DNA of 64,000 nt from CAVQCA01 sp963710815 (GCA_963710815.1 CAVQCA010000076.1:1-64000), one strand, 5' to 3'; positions 1 through 8,954 are shown, numbered from the stretch's first letter. Notes: generated by a model from the letters alone, not told the origin. Translations and numbers: made by a program.

Positions 1-1
1 C

Positions 2-118
2 CGTGTCACCCTCCAGGGTGAACGGCAGACCTTCCTGCAGGGTTGCCAGCGCCGCGTGCAGCGGGCCTCCGCGCTGGCGGAGAAGCTCGGCTGGAATCTG
101 GACGAGGGAACATCGTAA
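2..118 (+). CDS. C-terminal end of an unidentified protein (partial)
   Basis: The window opens inside an open frame that runs from base 2 to a TAA at 116-118. It encodes about 38 residues rich in Arg, Gln and Ala and ends in LGWNLDEGTS. The piece is too short to assign to a family. It is convergent with the SPOR-domain gene downstream, 38 bp away. The low-complexity Arg/Gln/Ala composition suggests a helical C-terminal tail. Support is only the open frame and its position, so it could be a chance frame. Confidence 0.4.
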   Translation, partial: RVTLQGERQTFLQGCQRRVQRASALAEKLGWNLDEGTS

Positions 119-156
119 GGCCACCCTGGAGTCAAAATTCGCCCATCGGGGTGTGG

Positions 157-1086
157 CTATCCCGGTTGCCTGAAGATCCAGACATCTTTCAGGTCGAGTT
201 TCTCCTTGACCTCTTCGGCATGAGCCCGGGCTTCTTTTGCCGTCGCGAATCCGGTGATCTGTACGCGCCAGATCATCCGGCCCTTGACCTCGGCATGTTG
301 TTGTTCCACAGGAATACCGTGGTTACGCGCATTGACTGCAAAGCGTTCCGCCAGCACCGGGTTCGGGTCCGACAGCAGGTTGATCACCCAGCGGCCCGTC
401 TTGCTTTCCTCCTGTGCCGGATTCGTATCGGTTGCCATGCCGGGTGTGGCCAGTACTCCCCCTGATTCAGCGGGTGACTTCTTCGCTGTCGAATCCACTT
501 CCGGCGTGGTGATATCCGCCGACCGTGCGTCTGCGGCCCCGGGCTGTGAAACGGCCGCCAAGGGCGCTGCGCCGGGTGTTTTCACCTCACTTCGATTTGC
601 CATGCCGGCGTCTTTCGTCGAATCGGCGACCCTGCCGCTTGCCGGCCGCGCGATGCCCGCCGCCGGTGCCCCGTAAGAAAGATCCACGTTCCCGGCCATC
701 CTCGCCGCACTCGCAACCGAGGGGTGAGCTACAGCTCCCTGCTGTTCCTGCGTGGCGAGCTTGGCCTCGATACCGGAAAGCGTTTCGGACAGTGCGCGTA
801 CGCGCGTATTCAGGGAGGTATATTTCCCTTCAAGTAGACTGGCGGGAATGGCCCAGGTCCTGGCCTCGGCAATCTCTTTCTCCAGCGTGCCCAGGCGCTT
901 GTTGATGTTGAAAATATAGATGTCCACGCCAACGATCAGGCAGACGGCGATAGCGAGGGAAAATACCTCCAGATACCTCAGTCTGCGGCGATGGCTGACC
1001 AAGGGCGGTGCTGCCAGGGTGGCGTCCCGGTTCGTCTCCGGGGTTCCGCGTCTGTACCAGCCTGTACGGGAGGGCTGGCTACCCAC
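157..1086 (-). CDS. SPOR-domain inner-membrane protein
   Basis: A 309-aa protein with a cytoplasmic N-terminus, one membrane helix at about residues 40-58 (LEVFSLAIAVCLIVGVDIYI), a short coiled coil at 60-115, a low-complexity Ala/Pro/Ser linker at 120-230, and a C-terminal SPOR-type domain at about 232-309 beginning GRWVINLLSD and ending at KDVWIFRQPG. SPOR domains bind denuded septal peptidoglycan, so the family architecture suggests a role in cell division or cell-wall metabolism in the periplasm. The transmembrane-linker-SPOR order is typical of FtsN/DedD-like proteins, but I cannot name an orthologue. No operon partner is visible. Confidence 0.75.
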   Translation of the reverse strand: MGSQPSRTGWYRRGTPETNRDATLAAPPLVSHRRRLRYLEVFSLAIAVCLIVGVDIYIFNINKRLGTLEKEIAEARTWAIPASLLEGKYTSLNTRVRALSETLSGIEAKLATQEQQGAVAHPSVASAARMAGNVDLSYGAPAAGIARPASGRVADSTKDAGMANRSEVKTPGAAPLAAVSQPGAADARSADITTPEVDSTAKKSPAESGGVLATPGMATDTNPAQEESKTGRWVINLLSDPNPVLAERFAVNARNHGIPVEQQHAEVKGRMIWRVQITGFATAKEARAHAEEVKEKLDLKDVWIFRQPG

Positions 1087-1658
1087 GGCAACGGGCTGCC
1101 GTGGCGATGGATGACTTTTTTCTGTTCAACCAGTTAACCATGGGCAACCTCCTCCCTGACACATTGCGGGATCATCGGACCGAGGTGTTGGGCGTCATTC
1201 TCCTGTTTTGTGTTATAGCAGCGTCTGTCTGTTATCTGCCTTCGGTCTTTCATCCGCCATCCAGCATGACTGTGATCAACTACGACGGGATTCTATCAAA
1301 TCACTGCAGTACCACAATGTTTTTTCTCTGCAGGCTGGAAACTCCCGGAGCAGGTGTTGCGGTATAAGCCCTGAACCCGGTGTATCAACCAGAGACGCTT
1401 TGATCAACAGTGTCATTTCCGCAATAGCGGGAATAGTGGTGCGAGGATGCGCCTATTGCGAACCAAAGGATGGAATCAAGTTCTTATATAATCAGTGAGT
1501 TACCGGATTCCCGCCGTCGCGGGGATGACCTGGGTCCGATAATGCCGTGGCGGTTTCATTACCTCCCGAATCGCTACGCTGGGGGAACAGGGGTTTCGCC
1601 TGTTTTTCCGGTTCCTGGAAATGAGTTATCCGACAAGAAGATCCACGGCGCGCGCGGT
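1087..1658. other. Intergenic stretch with no convincing gene
   Basis: This 572-bp gap lies between two minus-strand genes. Frames present are short and lack family features. A TATAAT-like hexamer occurs near 1487 with no obvious -35 box. Two GTCATTCCCGC-type palindromes are listed separately. Confidence 0.6.
1411..1531. repeat. Pair of short GCGGGAATGAC-type palindromes
   Basis: Two small hairpins occur about 90 bp apart: one at 1411-1437 (TCATTTCCGC loop GCGGGAATAG) and one at 1504-1531 (GATTCCCGC loop GCGGGGATGAC). Both resemble the GTCATTCCCGC/GCGGGAATGAC palindromes scattered between genes in many bacteria. The resemblance is from pattern only and function is unknown. Confidence 0.45.
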
Positions 1659-2120
1659 TTACTCGTGCACATTGATGGGCAAGGCGGTGGTGAATTTCAT
1701 CTGCTCCATCGCAAAGCTGGAGGTCACGTTGGAAAGTTCGATGCGATCGATCAGCGTCTTGTAAAACCGGTCATAAGACGCAATGCTGTCGACCACGACG
1801 CGCAGCAGGTAGTCGACCTCACCGCTCATGCGATAAACCTCCATCACCTCCGGCAGGTCGCTGACCGCCCTGTCGAAGCGTTCGATCCATTCCCGGGTGT
1901 GCTGATCGGTCTTGATCGCCACGAACACCGTGACATCGGCATTGACCTTCCGGGGATCGAGCAGCGCGACCCTTGCCAGAATGTAGCCGTCGGCTTCCAG
2001 TTTCCGGATGCGTTTCCAGCAGGGCGTTATCGACTGGGGGATTTGCGCGGCGATCTGCTTGACCGTCAGGCTGGCGTCCGTCTGCAGAAGTTGCAGAATT
2101 TTCCGGTCCGTTGCATCCAT
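1659..2120 (-). CDS. Lrp/AsnC-family transcriptional regulator
   Basis: The protein is 153 aa, the usual Lrp/AsnC length. Its N-terminal winged-helix region begins MDATDRKILQLLQTDASLTV, with the recognition segment near PQSITPCWKRIRKLEADGYI (residues 29-48). A RAM/ligand-binding domain follows (about 65-145), with VFVAIKTDQH and MSGEVDYLLRVVV. The family forms octamers or dimers that bind DNA and respond to amino acids or related metabolites. An AT-rich region separates it from a divergently transcribed gene at 2285, a common arrangement for autoregulation. The effector and regulon cannot be told from sequence. Confidence 0.93.
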   Translation of the reverse strand: MDATDRKILQLLQTDASLTVKQIAAQIPQSITPCWKRIRKLEADGYILARVALLDPRKVNADVTVFVAIKTDQHTREWIERFDRAVSDLPEVMEVYRMSGEVDYLLRVVVDSIASYDRFYKTLIDRIELSNVTSSFAMEQMKFTTALPINVHE

Positions 2121-2284
2121 ATAATAAATTCCTACATATAATCAATAAATAGCAAAATATTTCTATTTAACAGATATTAACTTGATAATAAATAATTATT
2201 ATTCTATTAAAAGCAAATTTTATAAAAAATACATATAGACTGACGTTAACCTTTGTGCGAAGCGTATCAACCAGGAGTCAAGCG
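2121..2284. promoter_or_regulatory. AT-rich divergent promoter region
   Basis: This is a strikingly AT-rich stretch in an otherwise GC-rich window, with runs such as AATAAATAATTATTATTC around 2187. It lies between the divergent Lrp/AsnC gene and the gene at 2285. It probably holds both promoters and Lrp-type operators, since Lrp proteins favour AT-rich bent DNA. An AGGAG ribosome-binding site at about 2271-2275 precedes the ATG at 2285. Exact promoter boxes are not clear. Confidence 0.5.
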
Positions 2285-2713
2285 ATGCCAAGCGTAATGG
2301 AACAGCCGGAAATCAACGGGTTGCCTCCAAATGTCGGAAGCTGGAGCGCGGTCAACATACCCGGGTTCGTTACCGGGGTCCTTCACCGCTGGCAACGGGA
2401 ACAGGGAAAACTGCCCACGAGATTCGTGCTGGTCGCCTGCCCGAAGGTGGAAATCAACGCCAATGGCGGCCTTCCCTCCCGGGTCAGGGAACTGACGAGC
2501 CCGCGCCAGCGCCTGCAGCACTTTACCGGGTGTCACAAGCCCTATCTGGTCATCCTCCTGCAGGGTGAGGATGCCGATATTCGCCGGGACGAGATCCAGC
2601 GGTGGCTCTCCTGGTCCGAGGGATACCAGGTGGAATACCTGGGCGGGTCGCCGCGGCTGAGCTTCATCGAGGCCGTCGAGGAACGTGACGATGCCGCGGA
2701 CAGTGATCCGTGA
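2285..2713 (+). CDS. Hypothetical protein divergent from the Lrp regulator
   Basis: This is a 142-aa soluble protein I do not recognise. The ATG at 2285 is preferred over an earlier in-frame start at 2255 because AGGAG lies nine bases upstream. The sequence has no signal peptide or membrane helix. It has a central beta-rich part (TRFVLVACPKVEINANGG) and an acidic C-terminus (EAVEERDDAADSDP). Its position opposite an Lrp/AsnC gene suggests it may be that regulator's target. No catalytic motif is seen. Confidence 0.6.
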   Translation: MPSVMEQPEINGLPPNVGSWSAVNIPGFVTGVLHRWQREQGKLPTRFVLVACPKVEINANGGLPSRVRELTSPRQRLQHFTGCHKPYLVILLQGEDADIRRDEIQRWLSWSEGYQVEYLGGSPRLSFIEAVEERDDAADSDP

Positions 2714-2867
2714 CCGCTGCCCGGTCGAATCGTGGCTGGTAATTTTATGCCGATCGGCTAATCTGTAACCTGTCTCCCGCGCAGTCATCAGGCCATCCAC
2801 GGGTCAGGTGGCGGGAGACGCCCCGGTACCACCTGCTATTGACCATGAGTTCATGGAGGAGATCGTA

Positions 2868-3134
2868 ATGATAATGACACGCAAGAAAATGACGGGACTG
2901 TTACTGGCATCCACCGCCGCCGCGCTGTTTGGCACGGTGACCATTGCGGCCGCGGCGGACGCATCCGCGAAGAGTGCGGAGGTGAAGTGCATGGGCATCA
3001 ACGCGTGCAAGGGGAAGTCCGAGTGCGCGGGCGCGGCCAATGCCTGCCAGGGTCACAACAGTTGCAAGGGCCAGGGGTGGGTGCATGCCACCAAAGAGGA
3101 TTGTGTCGCCAAGGGTGGCAAGGTCGTCGACTGA
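2868..3134 (+). CDS. BufA2-like periplasmic bufferin-type metallophore precursor
   Basis: This is an 88-aa secreted Cys-rich peptide. Start ATG 2868 follows GGAGGAG at 2855. A signal peptide (about residues 1-30, basic MTRKKM then a hydrophobic stretch ending TIAAAA) precedes a mature part with six cysteines at 41, 47, 53, 60, 66 and 79. The core pattern KCMGINACKGKSECAGA and NSCKGQGW matches what I know of BufA2-type bufferins, small RiPP copper-binding peptides matured by a DUF692 enzyme (BufB) with a BufC partner. No such maturase lies beside it, so it is an orphan precursor or is modified in trans. Family assignment is by recalled sequence pattern. Confidence 0.72.
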   Translation: MIMTRKKMTGLLLASTAAALFGTVTIAAAADASAKSAEVKCMGINACKGKSECAGAANACQGHNSCKGQGWVHATKEDCVAKGGKVVD

Positions 3135-3147
3135 ACCCGTCACCTGG

Positions 3148-3199
3148 GAGCCTGTCGGACTCAGGATGATTCTGACGAACCCCCAGGTCCGACAGGTTC
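3148..3199. repeat. Family A inverted-repeat element, minimal copy
   Basis: A 52-bp element made almost only of its terminal arms: left GAGCCTGTCGGACTCAGG and right CCCAGGTCCGACAGGTTC. It is flanked by CTGG on both sides (3144-3147 and 3200-3203), consistent with a 4-bp target duplication. It lies just after the bufferin-like gene and before a terminator. The same arms bound longer copies at 13000, 17277 and 36652. Confidence 0.75.
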
Positions 3200-3202
3200 C
3201 TG

Positions 3203-3234
3203 GCCCGGGGAGCCGTACGGCTCCCCGGGCCTTT
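3203..3234. terminator. Strong hairpin terminator
   Basis: A perfect 12-bp stem (GCCCGGGGAGCC / GGCTCCCCGGGC) with a GTAC loop is followed by CTTTC. It lies between the bufferin-like gene and the convergent RND permease gene, so it may end transcription from the left gene. The T tract is short. Confidence 0.6.
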
Positions 3235-3295
3235 CAATCGTCAATTACGGGGGTCACGCCCCCGGCCTGCATCGAACCGGAGTAAAGGCCCCGAC

Positions 3296-6200
3296 TCATT
3301 CCTCCCGCCTGCTCTGGTCGTGGCCGTCGGTCCGGTCGCCGAGCAGCCGGCGCACCACCACGAAGAACACCGGCACGAACAGCACACCGAGCAGCGTGGC
3401 GCCGACCATGCCGCCCATCACGTCGGTGCCGATCGCGTGCCGGCTGTTGGCGCCGGCGCCGGTGGAGACGGCCAGCGGCATCACGCCGAGGATGAAGGCG
3501 ATGGAGGTCATCAGGATCGGCCGGAAGCGCAGGCGGCAGGCCTCCAGCGTCGCCTCGAGTAATCCACGACCCTGCTGGCGCATGGTGTTGGCGAACTCGA
3601 TGATCAGGATGGCGTTCTTGGCCGAGAGCCCGATCACCGCGATCAGGCCGACCTTGAAATACACGTCATCTTCCAGTCCGCGCAGCCAGGTGAAGGTGAG
3701 CGCGCCAAGTATGCCGAGCGGCACGACCAGCATGACCGCCACGGGGATGGACCAGCTCTCGTAGAGCGCGGCCAGCGCGAGGAATACCACCAGCAGCGAC
3801 AGGGCGAAGAGTACGGGGGCCTGCTGGCCGGAGATGATCTCCTGCAGTGACTGGCCGGACCATTCATAGCCGATGCCGTGGCCCAGATCCTGCTTTACGA
3901 TCTCCTGCATCGCGTTCATTGCCTGTCCGGAGCTGTAACCCGGGGCGGCGGCGCCGTTTATCTGGATCGCGGGCTGGCCGTTGTAGTGATCGATCGCCGG
4001 TGGCTCGATTGACCAGTTCGATGATACGACGCTGGTAAGCGGCACCATGCGGTCGATGCCGCCCGCACTGGCGGGGATGTAGTAATGGCTGAGATCCCCG
4101 ACGCCGCTGCGGTAGTTGGCATCCGCCTGCAGCAGCACTTTCAGCACACGGCCCTTGTAGTTGAAGTCGTTGGCGTAGACCGGCGCCAGCATCAGGCGGA
4201 TGGCGTCGTAGATATCCGTCAGTGACAACCCCATGGACTGCGCCTGCACGCGGTCCACGTCGAGGTGCAGTTCGGGCGCGTCCTCCAGCTGGTTGGGCCG
4301 TACGCCGGAGAGCACCGGATCGGCGGCGGCCTTGCCCAGCAGGGTATTACGGGCCTGCATCAGCTGGTCGTGCCCCAGTCCGGCGCGGTCCTCGAGGCGG
4401 AAGTCGAAACCGCCGAAGCGGCCCAGGCCGCGAATGGTGGGCAGGTTGATGACGAACATGCGCGCCCCCTTGATGGACTGCAGCGCGCCGTTGGCCCAAT
4501 GGATGAAGGCGTTGATCTGGGTATCCGCCGTGCGGCGCTCGTCCCAGGGCTTGAGGCGGATGAAGCCGAGTCCGACGTTCTCGCCCTGACCGACGAAGCT
4601 GAAGCCGGCAACGTCGAGCACCTGTTCCACCGCCGGGCTGCGCTGAATGATCTCCTCCATCTGTCGCAGCACCGCACCGGTGCGTTCCATGGTGGCGCCG
4701 GGCGGCAGCTGCACGATCACCAGCGCGTAGCCCTGGTCCTCCTCGGGCAGGAAGCTGCTCGGCAGCCGGCTGAACAGCAGGGCTGCCACACCCACCAGCA
4801 CGGCGAAAGCCATCATCCAGCGCGGCGTGTGACGAATCGACTGCTGCACCCGCGCGAGATAGCTGCGGGTCAGTCCGCCATAGAGGATGTTGAACCCGCG
4901 CAGGAACCGGTTGGGTTCCTCGTGCACCGGTTTGAGCAGGGTGGCGCACAACGCCGGCGTGAAGCTCAACGCCATCAGCGCCGAGATGGCCATGGAGATC
5001 GCGATGGTCAGGGAGAACTGGCGGTAGATCACGCCCACGCTGCCTCCGACCAGCGCCATCGGAATGAACACGGCCGCCAGCACCGTGGTCATCGCGATCA
5101 CCGCGCCGGTGATCTGGTCCATGGCCTTGCGCGTCGCCTCCTTCGGCGGCAGGCCCTCCTCGGTCATGATGCGCTCCACGTTTTCCACCACGACGATGGC
5201 GTCGTCCACCACCAGGCCGATGGCCAGCACCAGGCCGAAGAGGGTGAGCACATTGATTGAAAAGCCGGCGATGTACATGCCGGCGAAGGCGCTGGTCAGC
5301 GCCACCGGCACCACGAGGGTGGGGATCAGCGTCGCGCGCAGATTCTGCAGGAACAGCAGGATCACCAGGAACACCAGCACCACGGCCTCGACCAGGGTGA
5401 ACAGCACCTCGTGGATGGAGATGCGGATGAACTGCGTGGTGTCATAGGGCACCAGCCAGCTCACGCCCTGCGGAAAGTAGTTGTCCAGTTCGTTCATCTT
5501 GTCGCGCACCGCGGCGGCTACTTCCAGGGCATTGGCCTCGGGGGAGAGCAGGATGGCGAAACCGGCGATGGGATCGCCGTTGAGGTGCACGTCATGGCCG
5601 TAGGACTCGGCCCCGAGATCGATGCGTGCGACATCCTTCAGACGCACGCTGCTGCCGTCCGGGTTGGTGCGCAGGATGATATCGCCGAACTGCTCGGTCG
5701 AGGTGAAGCGGCTGGCGGCGCTGACCGAGGCGGTGAAGCCCTGACCCGTCGGGGCCGGCTCCGAACCGATGTAGCCGGCGGCGATCTGCACATTCTGGTT
5801 GCGCACCGCATCGAGCACTTGCGAGGCGCTCAGGCCGTAGCCGCGCAGCTTGTCCGGGTTGAGCCAGATGCGCATGGCGTAGGCCGCGCCGAACAGGCTT
5901 GCGTCCCCGACACCGGGCAACCGCCGGATCGGATCGAGCACCTGGGAGGCGATCAGGTTATTGAGCGCGTAGGTATCGTAGCTGCGATCTTTCGAATGCA
6001 GCGCCACCACCATGAGGAAATCGTTGTTGGCCTTGGCCACGGTGATGCCATTCTCCGTCACTTCCCGGGGCAGACGCGGCTGTGCGACGCTGAGCCGGTT
6101 CTGCACCTGCACCTGGGCGATGTCGGGGTCGGTGCCGCTGAGAAAGGTCAGGGTGATCTGCATCGTGCCGTTGGAGCGCGAGGTCGAATCGAAATACAGC

Positions 6201-6424
6201 AGGTTGTCGACCCCGGTGAGCTGCTGCTCGATCACCGATGTCACGGTCTTTTCGATGACCTCCGCGCTCGCGCCGGGGTAGACGGCGTTGATGCTGATCT
6301 GGGGCGGGGCGATCGGCGGATACGCCGATACCGGCAGATTGAAGATCGCGGCGGCCCCGGCAAGGGTGATCAGGATGGCCACCACCCAGGCGAAAATGGG
6401 CCTATCGATGAAAAAGCGTGGCAT
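3296..6424 (-). CDS. RND multidrug efflux permease (AcrB/MexB type)
   Basis: The protein is 1042 aa, full length for the HAE1 branch of RND transporters. It begins MPRFFIDRPIFAWVVAILIT and has two repeats, each of six membrane helices and a large periplasmic loop. The TM4 proton-relay segment GLVLAIGLVVDDAIVVVENV with its paired Asp is present. It forms a homotrimeric proton-driven pump that takes amphiphilic compounds from the periplasm or outer leaflet. It starts 12 bp after the adaptor gene on the same strand, so the two are an operon. No outer-membrane TolC/OprM partner gene is adjacent, so the pump probably borrows a channel. Substrates cannot be read from sequence. Confidence 0.95.
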   Translation of the reverse strand: MPRFFIDRPIFAWVVAILITLAGAAAIFNLPVSAYPPIAPPQISINAVYPGASAEVIEKTVTSVIEQQLTGVDNLLYFDSTSRSNGTMQITLTFLSGTDPDIAQVQVQNRLSVAQPRLPREVTENGITVAKANNDFLMVVALHSKDRSYDTYALNNLIASQVLDPIRRLPGVGDASLFGAAYAMRIWLNPDKLRGYGLSASQVLDAVRNQNVQIAAGYIGSEPAPTGQGFTASVSAASRFTSTEQFGDIILRTNPDGSSVRLKDVARIDLGAESYGHDVHLNGDPIAGFAILLSPEANALEVAAAVRDKMNELDNYFPQGVSWLVPYDTTQFIRISIHEVLFTLVEAVVLVFLVILLFLQNLRATLIPTLVVPVALTSAFAGMYIAGFSINVLTLFGLVLAIGLVVDDAIVVVENVERIMTEEGLPPKEATRKAMDQITGAVIAMTTVLAAVFIPMALVGGSVGVIYRQFSLTIAISMAISALMALSFTPALCATLLKPVHEEPNRFLRGFNILYGGLTRSYLARVQQSIRHTPRWMMAFAVLVGVAALLFSRLPSSFLPEEDQGYALVIVQLPPGATMERTGAVLRQMEEIIQRSPAVEQVLDVAGFSFVGQGENVGLGFIRLKPWDERRTADTQINAFIHWANGALQSIKGARMFVINLPTIRGLGRFGGFDFRLEDRAGLGHDQLMQARNTLLGKAAADPVLSGVRPNQLEDAPELHLDVDRVQAQSMGLSLTDIYDAIRLMLAPVYANDFNYKGRVLKVLLQADANYRSGVGDLSHYYIPASAGGIDRMVPLTSVVSSNWSIEPPAIDHYNGQPAIQINGAAAPGYSSGQAMNAMQEIVKQDLGHGIGYEWSGQSLQEIISGQQAPVLFALSLLVVFLALAALYESWSIPVAVMLVVPLGILGALTFTWLRGLEDDVYFKVGLIAVIGLSAKNAILIIEFANTMRQQGRGLLEATLEACRLRFRPILMTSIAFILGVMPLAVSTGAGANSRHAIGTDVMGGMVGATLLGVLFVPVFFVVVRRLLGDRTDGHDQSRREE

Positions 6425-6436
6425 CGACGTGGTGCC

Positions 6437-7567
6437 TCAGGGTTTGTCGGGGGAAGCGGCCGCCGGTGCGGTCACAGGCGCCACACGGGCGGTGGCGCCC
6501 GGCTGCACCTTTTGCAGTCCTTCGACGATTACCCGGTCACCATCGACGAGCTCGCCTGTGACGATCCAGTCCGACCGGGTCATGTTCCGGATCTGCAGGC
6601 GGCGCTGCGCCACCTTGCCGTCCGCGCCGACGACGAGGACGTAGGCGCCCTGGTTATCGCGCTCCAGCGCGGCCTGGGGCACCACGAACGCGTTGTCGAC
6701 CGTCCCGGTCGTGAGTCGCAGGTTGACGAACATGCCCGGCAGCAGTGCATGGTCCGGATTGGGCACGATGGCGCGCACTGACATGGCGCCCGTGAGGGGG
6801 TCGACGGCGAGGTCGGAAAAGTCGAGCGTGCCGGCCTGAGGGTAGGGTTTGCCATCCGGCAGCAGCACATCCACCCGGGCCGGCTGCGAGTTGTCCTGCA
6901 ATTCCCGCAGCTCCGCCACCGACTGGCTGAAATTTATGTAGATGGGATCGATCTGTTCGATGGTGGTCAGCTGTGTCGCCTCGCCCTGGCCCACCAGCGC
7001 CCCCTCGGTGACAAGCGCGCGCCCGGCGCGCCCGGCGATGGGTGCGGTGACGGTGGCATAGCCCAGATCCAGGCGTGCGCTTTCCACGTCAGCCTGCGCC
7101 TGTTTGACCGCCGCCGCCGTGCTGCGCTCGGTGGCGAGCGCGTTATCCCGGTCCTGGGAAGAGATCAATTGCTTCGCCGCAAGGTCGCGGTAGCGTTTGG
7201 CGATTACCGCGGCATTGGTGGCGTCGGCCTGCGCCTTGGCGAGGGCGGCTTCCTTCGCATGCAGCGCCGCCTGCAGCGGGGCGGGGTCGATCAGATAGAG
7301 GACATCGCCCTGCTTGACGTCGGTGCCTTCCGTGTAGACGCGCTTGAGAATGATACCGGCCACCCGTGCCCGCACCTGTGCGACCCGCGTCGGCGCCAGG
7401 CGGCCGACGAGTTCACGGCGCAGCGGCACGGACCGGGGATGGACCTCGATAACGGTGACTTCCGGCGGGGGCGGTGTCGGGGGATTCTGGGGAGTCGCCT
7501 GATTGCAGGCGGCAAGCAGCAGCAGACTTGCCCAGAGCAATCCCGGACGCAGATATTGTTGTTTCAT
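6437..7567 (-). CDS. RND efflux periplasmic adaptor lipoprotein
   Basis: This is a 376-aa membrane-fusion protein of the AcrA/MexA family. A lipobox LAAC with Cys21 follows the signal sequence. Next come a beta-barrel/lipoyl half (RRELVGRLAPTRVAQVRARV), an alpha-helical hairpin (about 95-165, rich in Ala/Lys/Gln), the second lipoyl half (LGYATVTAPIAGRAGR), and membrane-proximal domains toward the C-terminus. It bridges the inner-membrane RND pump to an outer-membrane channel. It is first in the operon, with the permease directly downstream. No local TetR regulator is found. Confidence 0.94.
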   Translation of the reverse strand: MKQQYLRPGLLWASLLLLAACNQATPQNPPTPPPPEVTVIEVHPRSVPLRRELVGRLAPTRVAQVRARVAGIILKRVYTEGTDVKQGDVLYLIDPAPLQAALHAKEAALAKAQADATNAAVIAKRYRDLAAKQLISSQDRDNALATERSTAAAVKQAQADVESARLDLGYATVTAPIAGRAGRALVTEGALVGQGEATQLTTIEQIDPIYINFSQSVAELRELQDNSQPARVDVLLPDGKPYPQAGTLDFSDLAVDPLTGAMSVRAIVPNPDHALLPGMFVNLRLTTGTVDNAFVVPQAALERDNQGAYVLVVGADGKVAQRRLQIRNMTRSDWIVTGELVDGDRVIVEGLQKVQPGATARVAPVTAPAAASPDKP

Positions 7568-7964
7568 CTAAGATCCTTGCTTGCAGGGCGCGAACAGATC
7601 CGGTGCACAGGCACCACTGAACGTGGTCTGTCGCCGGCATCGACAGGTTCCGGACTCGGGAGTGATCGCAAAATCTGGTGGAATTCTATCACCCGGGCCG
7701 GCGACCAGAAAGTCAAAGTGAAGTATCGGCAAACAATGAATGTATTGACTCGTGATAAGTAGGGTCATTCTGTATCCTCAACCAGAGAAGCAACGGGTGC
7801 GAAGGAAGCCGGGATCCGAGAGACTCCCGGCCGTTCGGGCAGGATATGTTATGGTCACACGGGGTAATTAACACTGCGTCGGTATGGTTGTATATTTCCC
7901 TGTAGGCATGATCTGATGTCCGGCGTGCAGAGCAGTGACATGTGGAGACGGAAGGGCCGAAGGC
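7568..7964. other. Divergent intergenic region between efflux operon and regulator
   Basis: This gap of about 400 bp separates the minus-strand efflux operon from the plus-strand response-regulator gene. It probably contains both promoters. A TTGACT at 7745-7750 is a possible -35 box but has no well-spaced -10. No gene is seen. Confidence 0.5.
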
Positions 7965-8590
7965 ATGGGTAAGGGCGTGAGCATCTACCTGGTGGATGAC
8001 GATGCGGTGGTGCGTCATGCCACGCTTTCCCAACTGGCGAGCTCGGGCTACAGTGCCAGGGCATTTGCTTCGGCGGAGGCATTTCTCGCCTCGGTCGATC
8101 TGACAAGGACTGGTGTGTTGCTGCTCGACCAGCAGATGGGCGGCATGTCGGGACTGGGGTTGCAGGAAGAACTCAGAAACCACAACGCCGTTATGCCCGT
8201 CATCTTCATCACCGGGCATGCCGATATCCCCATGTCCGTGAGCGCAATGCGTTCCGGGGCGATGACCGTCCTGGAAAAGCCGCTGCCACCCGCCAGTTGA
8301 TCGAGTGCCTCGAGGAGGCGATTGCCGTGGCGAAAGAACAGGATGAGGCCCGCCGGCTGCGGCTGATTATAGGCAGGAGATTCGACACCCTGACCCCGCG
8401 CGAACAGGAAATCATGAAAGGCATCGTCGCGGGTCAGTCGAACCGTGTGCTTGCCGAACGACTCGGCATCGCCATTCGCACCATCGAGTCGCACCGCTAC
8501 AGCATCATGAGAAAAATGCAGGCGAATACCCTGCCGGAACTGGTGCTGATGGCCTCAGTGGGCGAACTCTGTCTCCCCGGGAACGAGTGA
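7965..8590 (+). CDS. FixJ/NarL-type response regulator, split by a frameshift
   Basis: The first part (7965-8300) is a receiver domain starting SIYLVDDDAVVRHATLSQLA, with the phospho-acceptor Asp in VLLLDQQMGGMSG, the conserved Thr region in VIFITGHADIPMSV and the Lys in LEKPL. The second part (from TTG 8297) carries a LuxR-type helix-turn-helix, DTLTPREQEIMKGIVAGQSN and IAIRTIESHRYSIMRKMQ. Together they make a normal FixJ-like protein of about 208 aa. One base appears missing near 8290-8298, so the first frame stops at TGA 8298-8300. Either there is a sequence indel or the regulator is broken; overlapping translation from TTG is less likely. No histidine kinase is adjacent. An alternative GTG start lies at 7935. 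Confidence 0.8.
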
Positions 8591-8689
8591 CCCGCTCGAC
8601 CCTGGTTGTCAGGTCCGCGCAAACGGGCATCCGGTCTTTTCAGGATGTTCCGGGTTCCAGCCGGGCCCCGGCTTCATACCGCCATGATG

Positions 8690-8888
8690 TCCTCGACATC
8701 GAGACCCGACCTTGCAGGCCGTTGACCGGCTGCTTGGGGAAAACCCGGACTGCAGATTCGTGACGGTGCCGGAGCTGCTGCGGAGCGGTCGGGTTGTGCG
8801 TGAACCCTGGTACAAGCGAGGTGACCGGCAATGGCTGGACACGCTCAAGACGGAGGAGATCCTGCAGGGTGATCCCGGCCCGGGATAG
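8690..8888 (+). pseudogene. Possible remnant of a polysaccharide-deacetylase-like protein
   Basis: A frame ending at TAG 8886-8888 encodes RPTLQAVDRLLGENPDCRFV, then TVPELLRSG and a Trp-rich tail. NodB-type polysaccharide deacetylases often end with a similar FVTVxELL segment. There is no start codon or catalytic core, so at most a 3-prime fragment remains. Identification is weak and by recalled pattern only. Confidence 0.3.
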
Positions 8889-8920
8889 ATCGGGCGCGCG
8901 CGTCCTGGGCGTTGCGGCAT

Positions 8921-8954
8921 AAAAAAAGCCGGGTTTCAAAACCCGGCTTTTTTC
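8921..8954. terminator. Bidirectional rho-independent terminator
   Basis: A perfect hairpin AAGCCGGGTTT / AAACCCGGCTT is flanked by an A run on the left and a T run on the right. It can therefore terminate transcription from both sides: the regulator side from the left and the large surface-protein gene (minus strand) from the right. Confidence 0.9.

Noticed and set aside
4265..5260. Long plus-strand frame of 331 codons opposite the RND permease
   Set aside because: It is antisense to a clear full-length transporter, is rich in His/Arg/Gly/Glu as expected from reversed GC-rich codons, and has no domain.
3296..7567. A third efflux gene (TolC/OprM-type channel) beside the RND pair
   Set aside because: I looked on both sides; only the bufferin-like gene and the response regulator are there.
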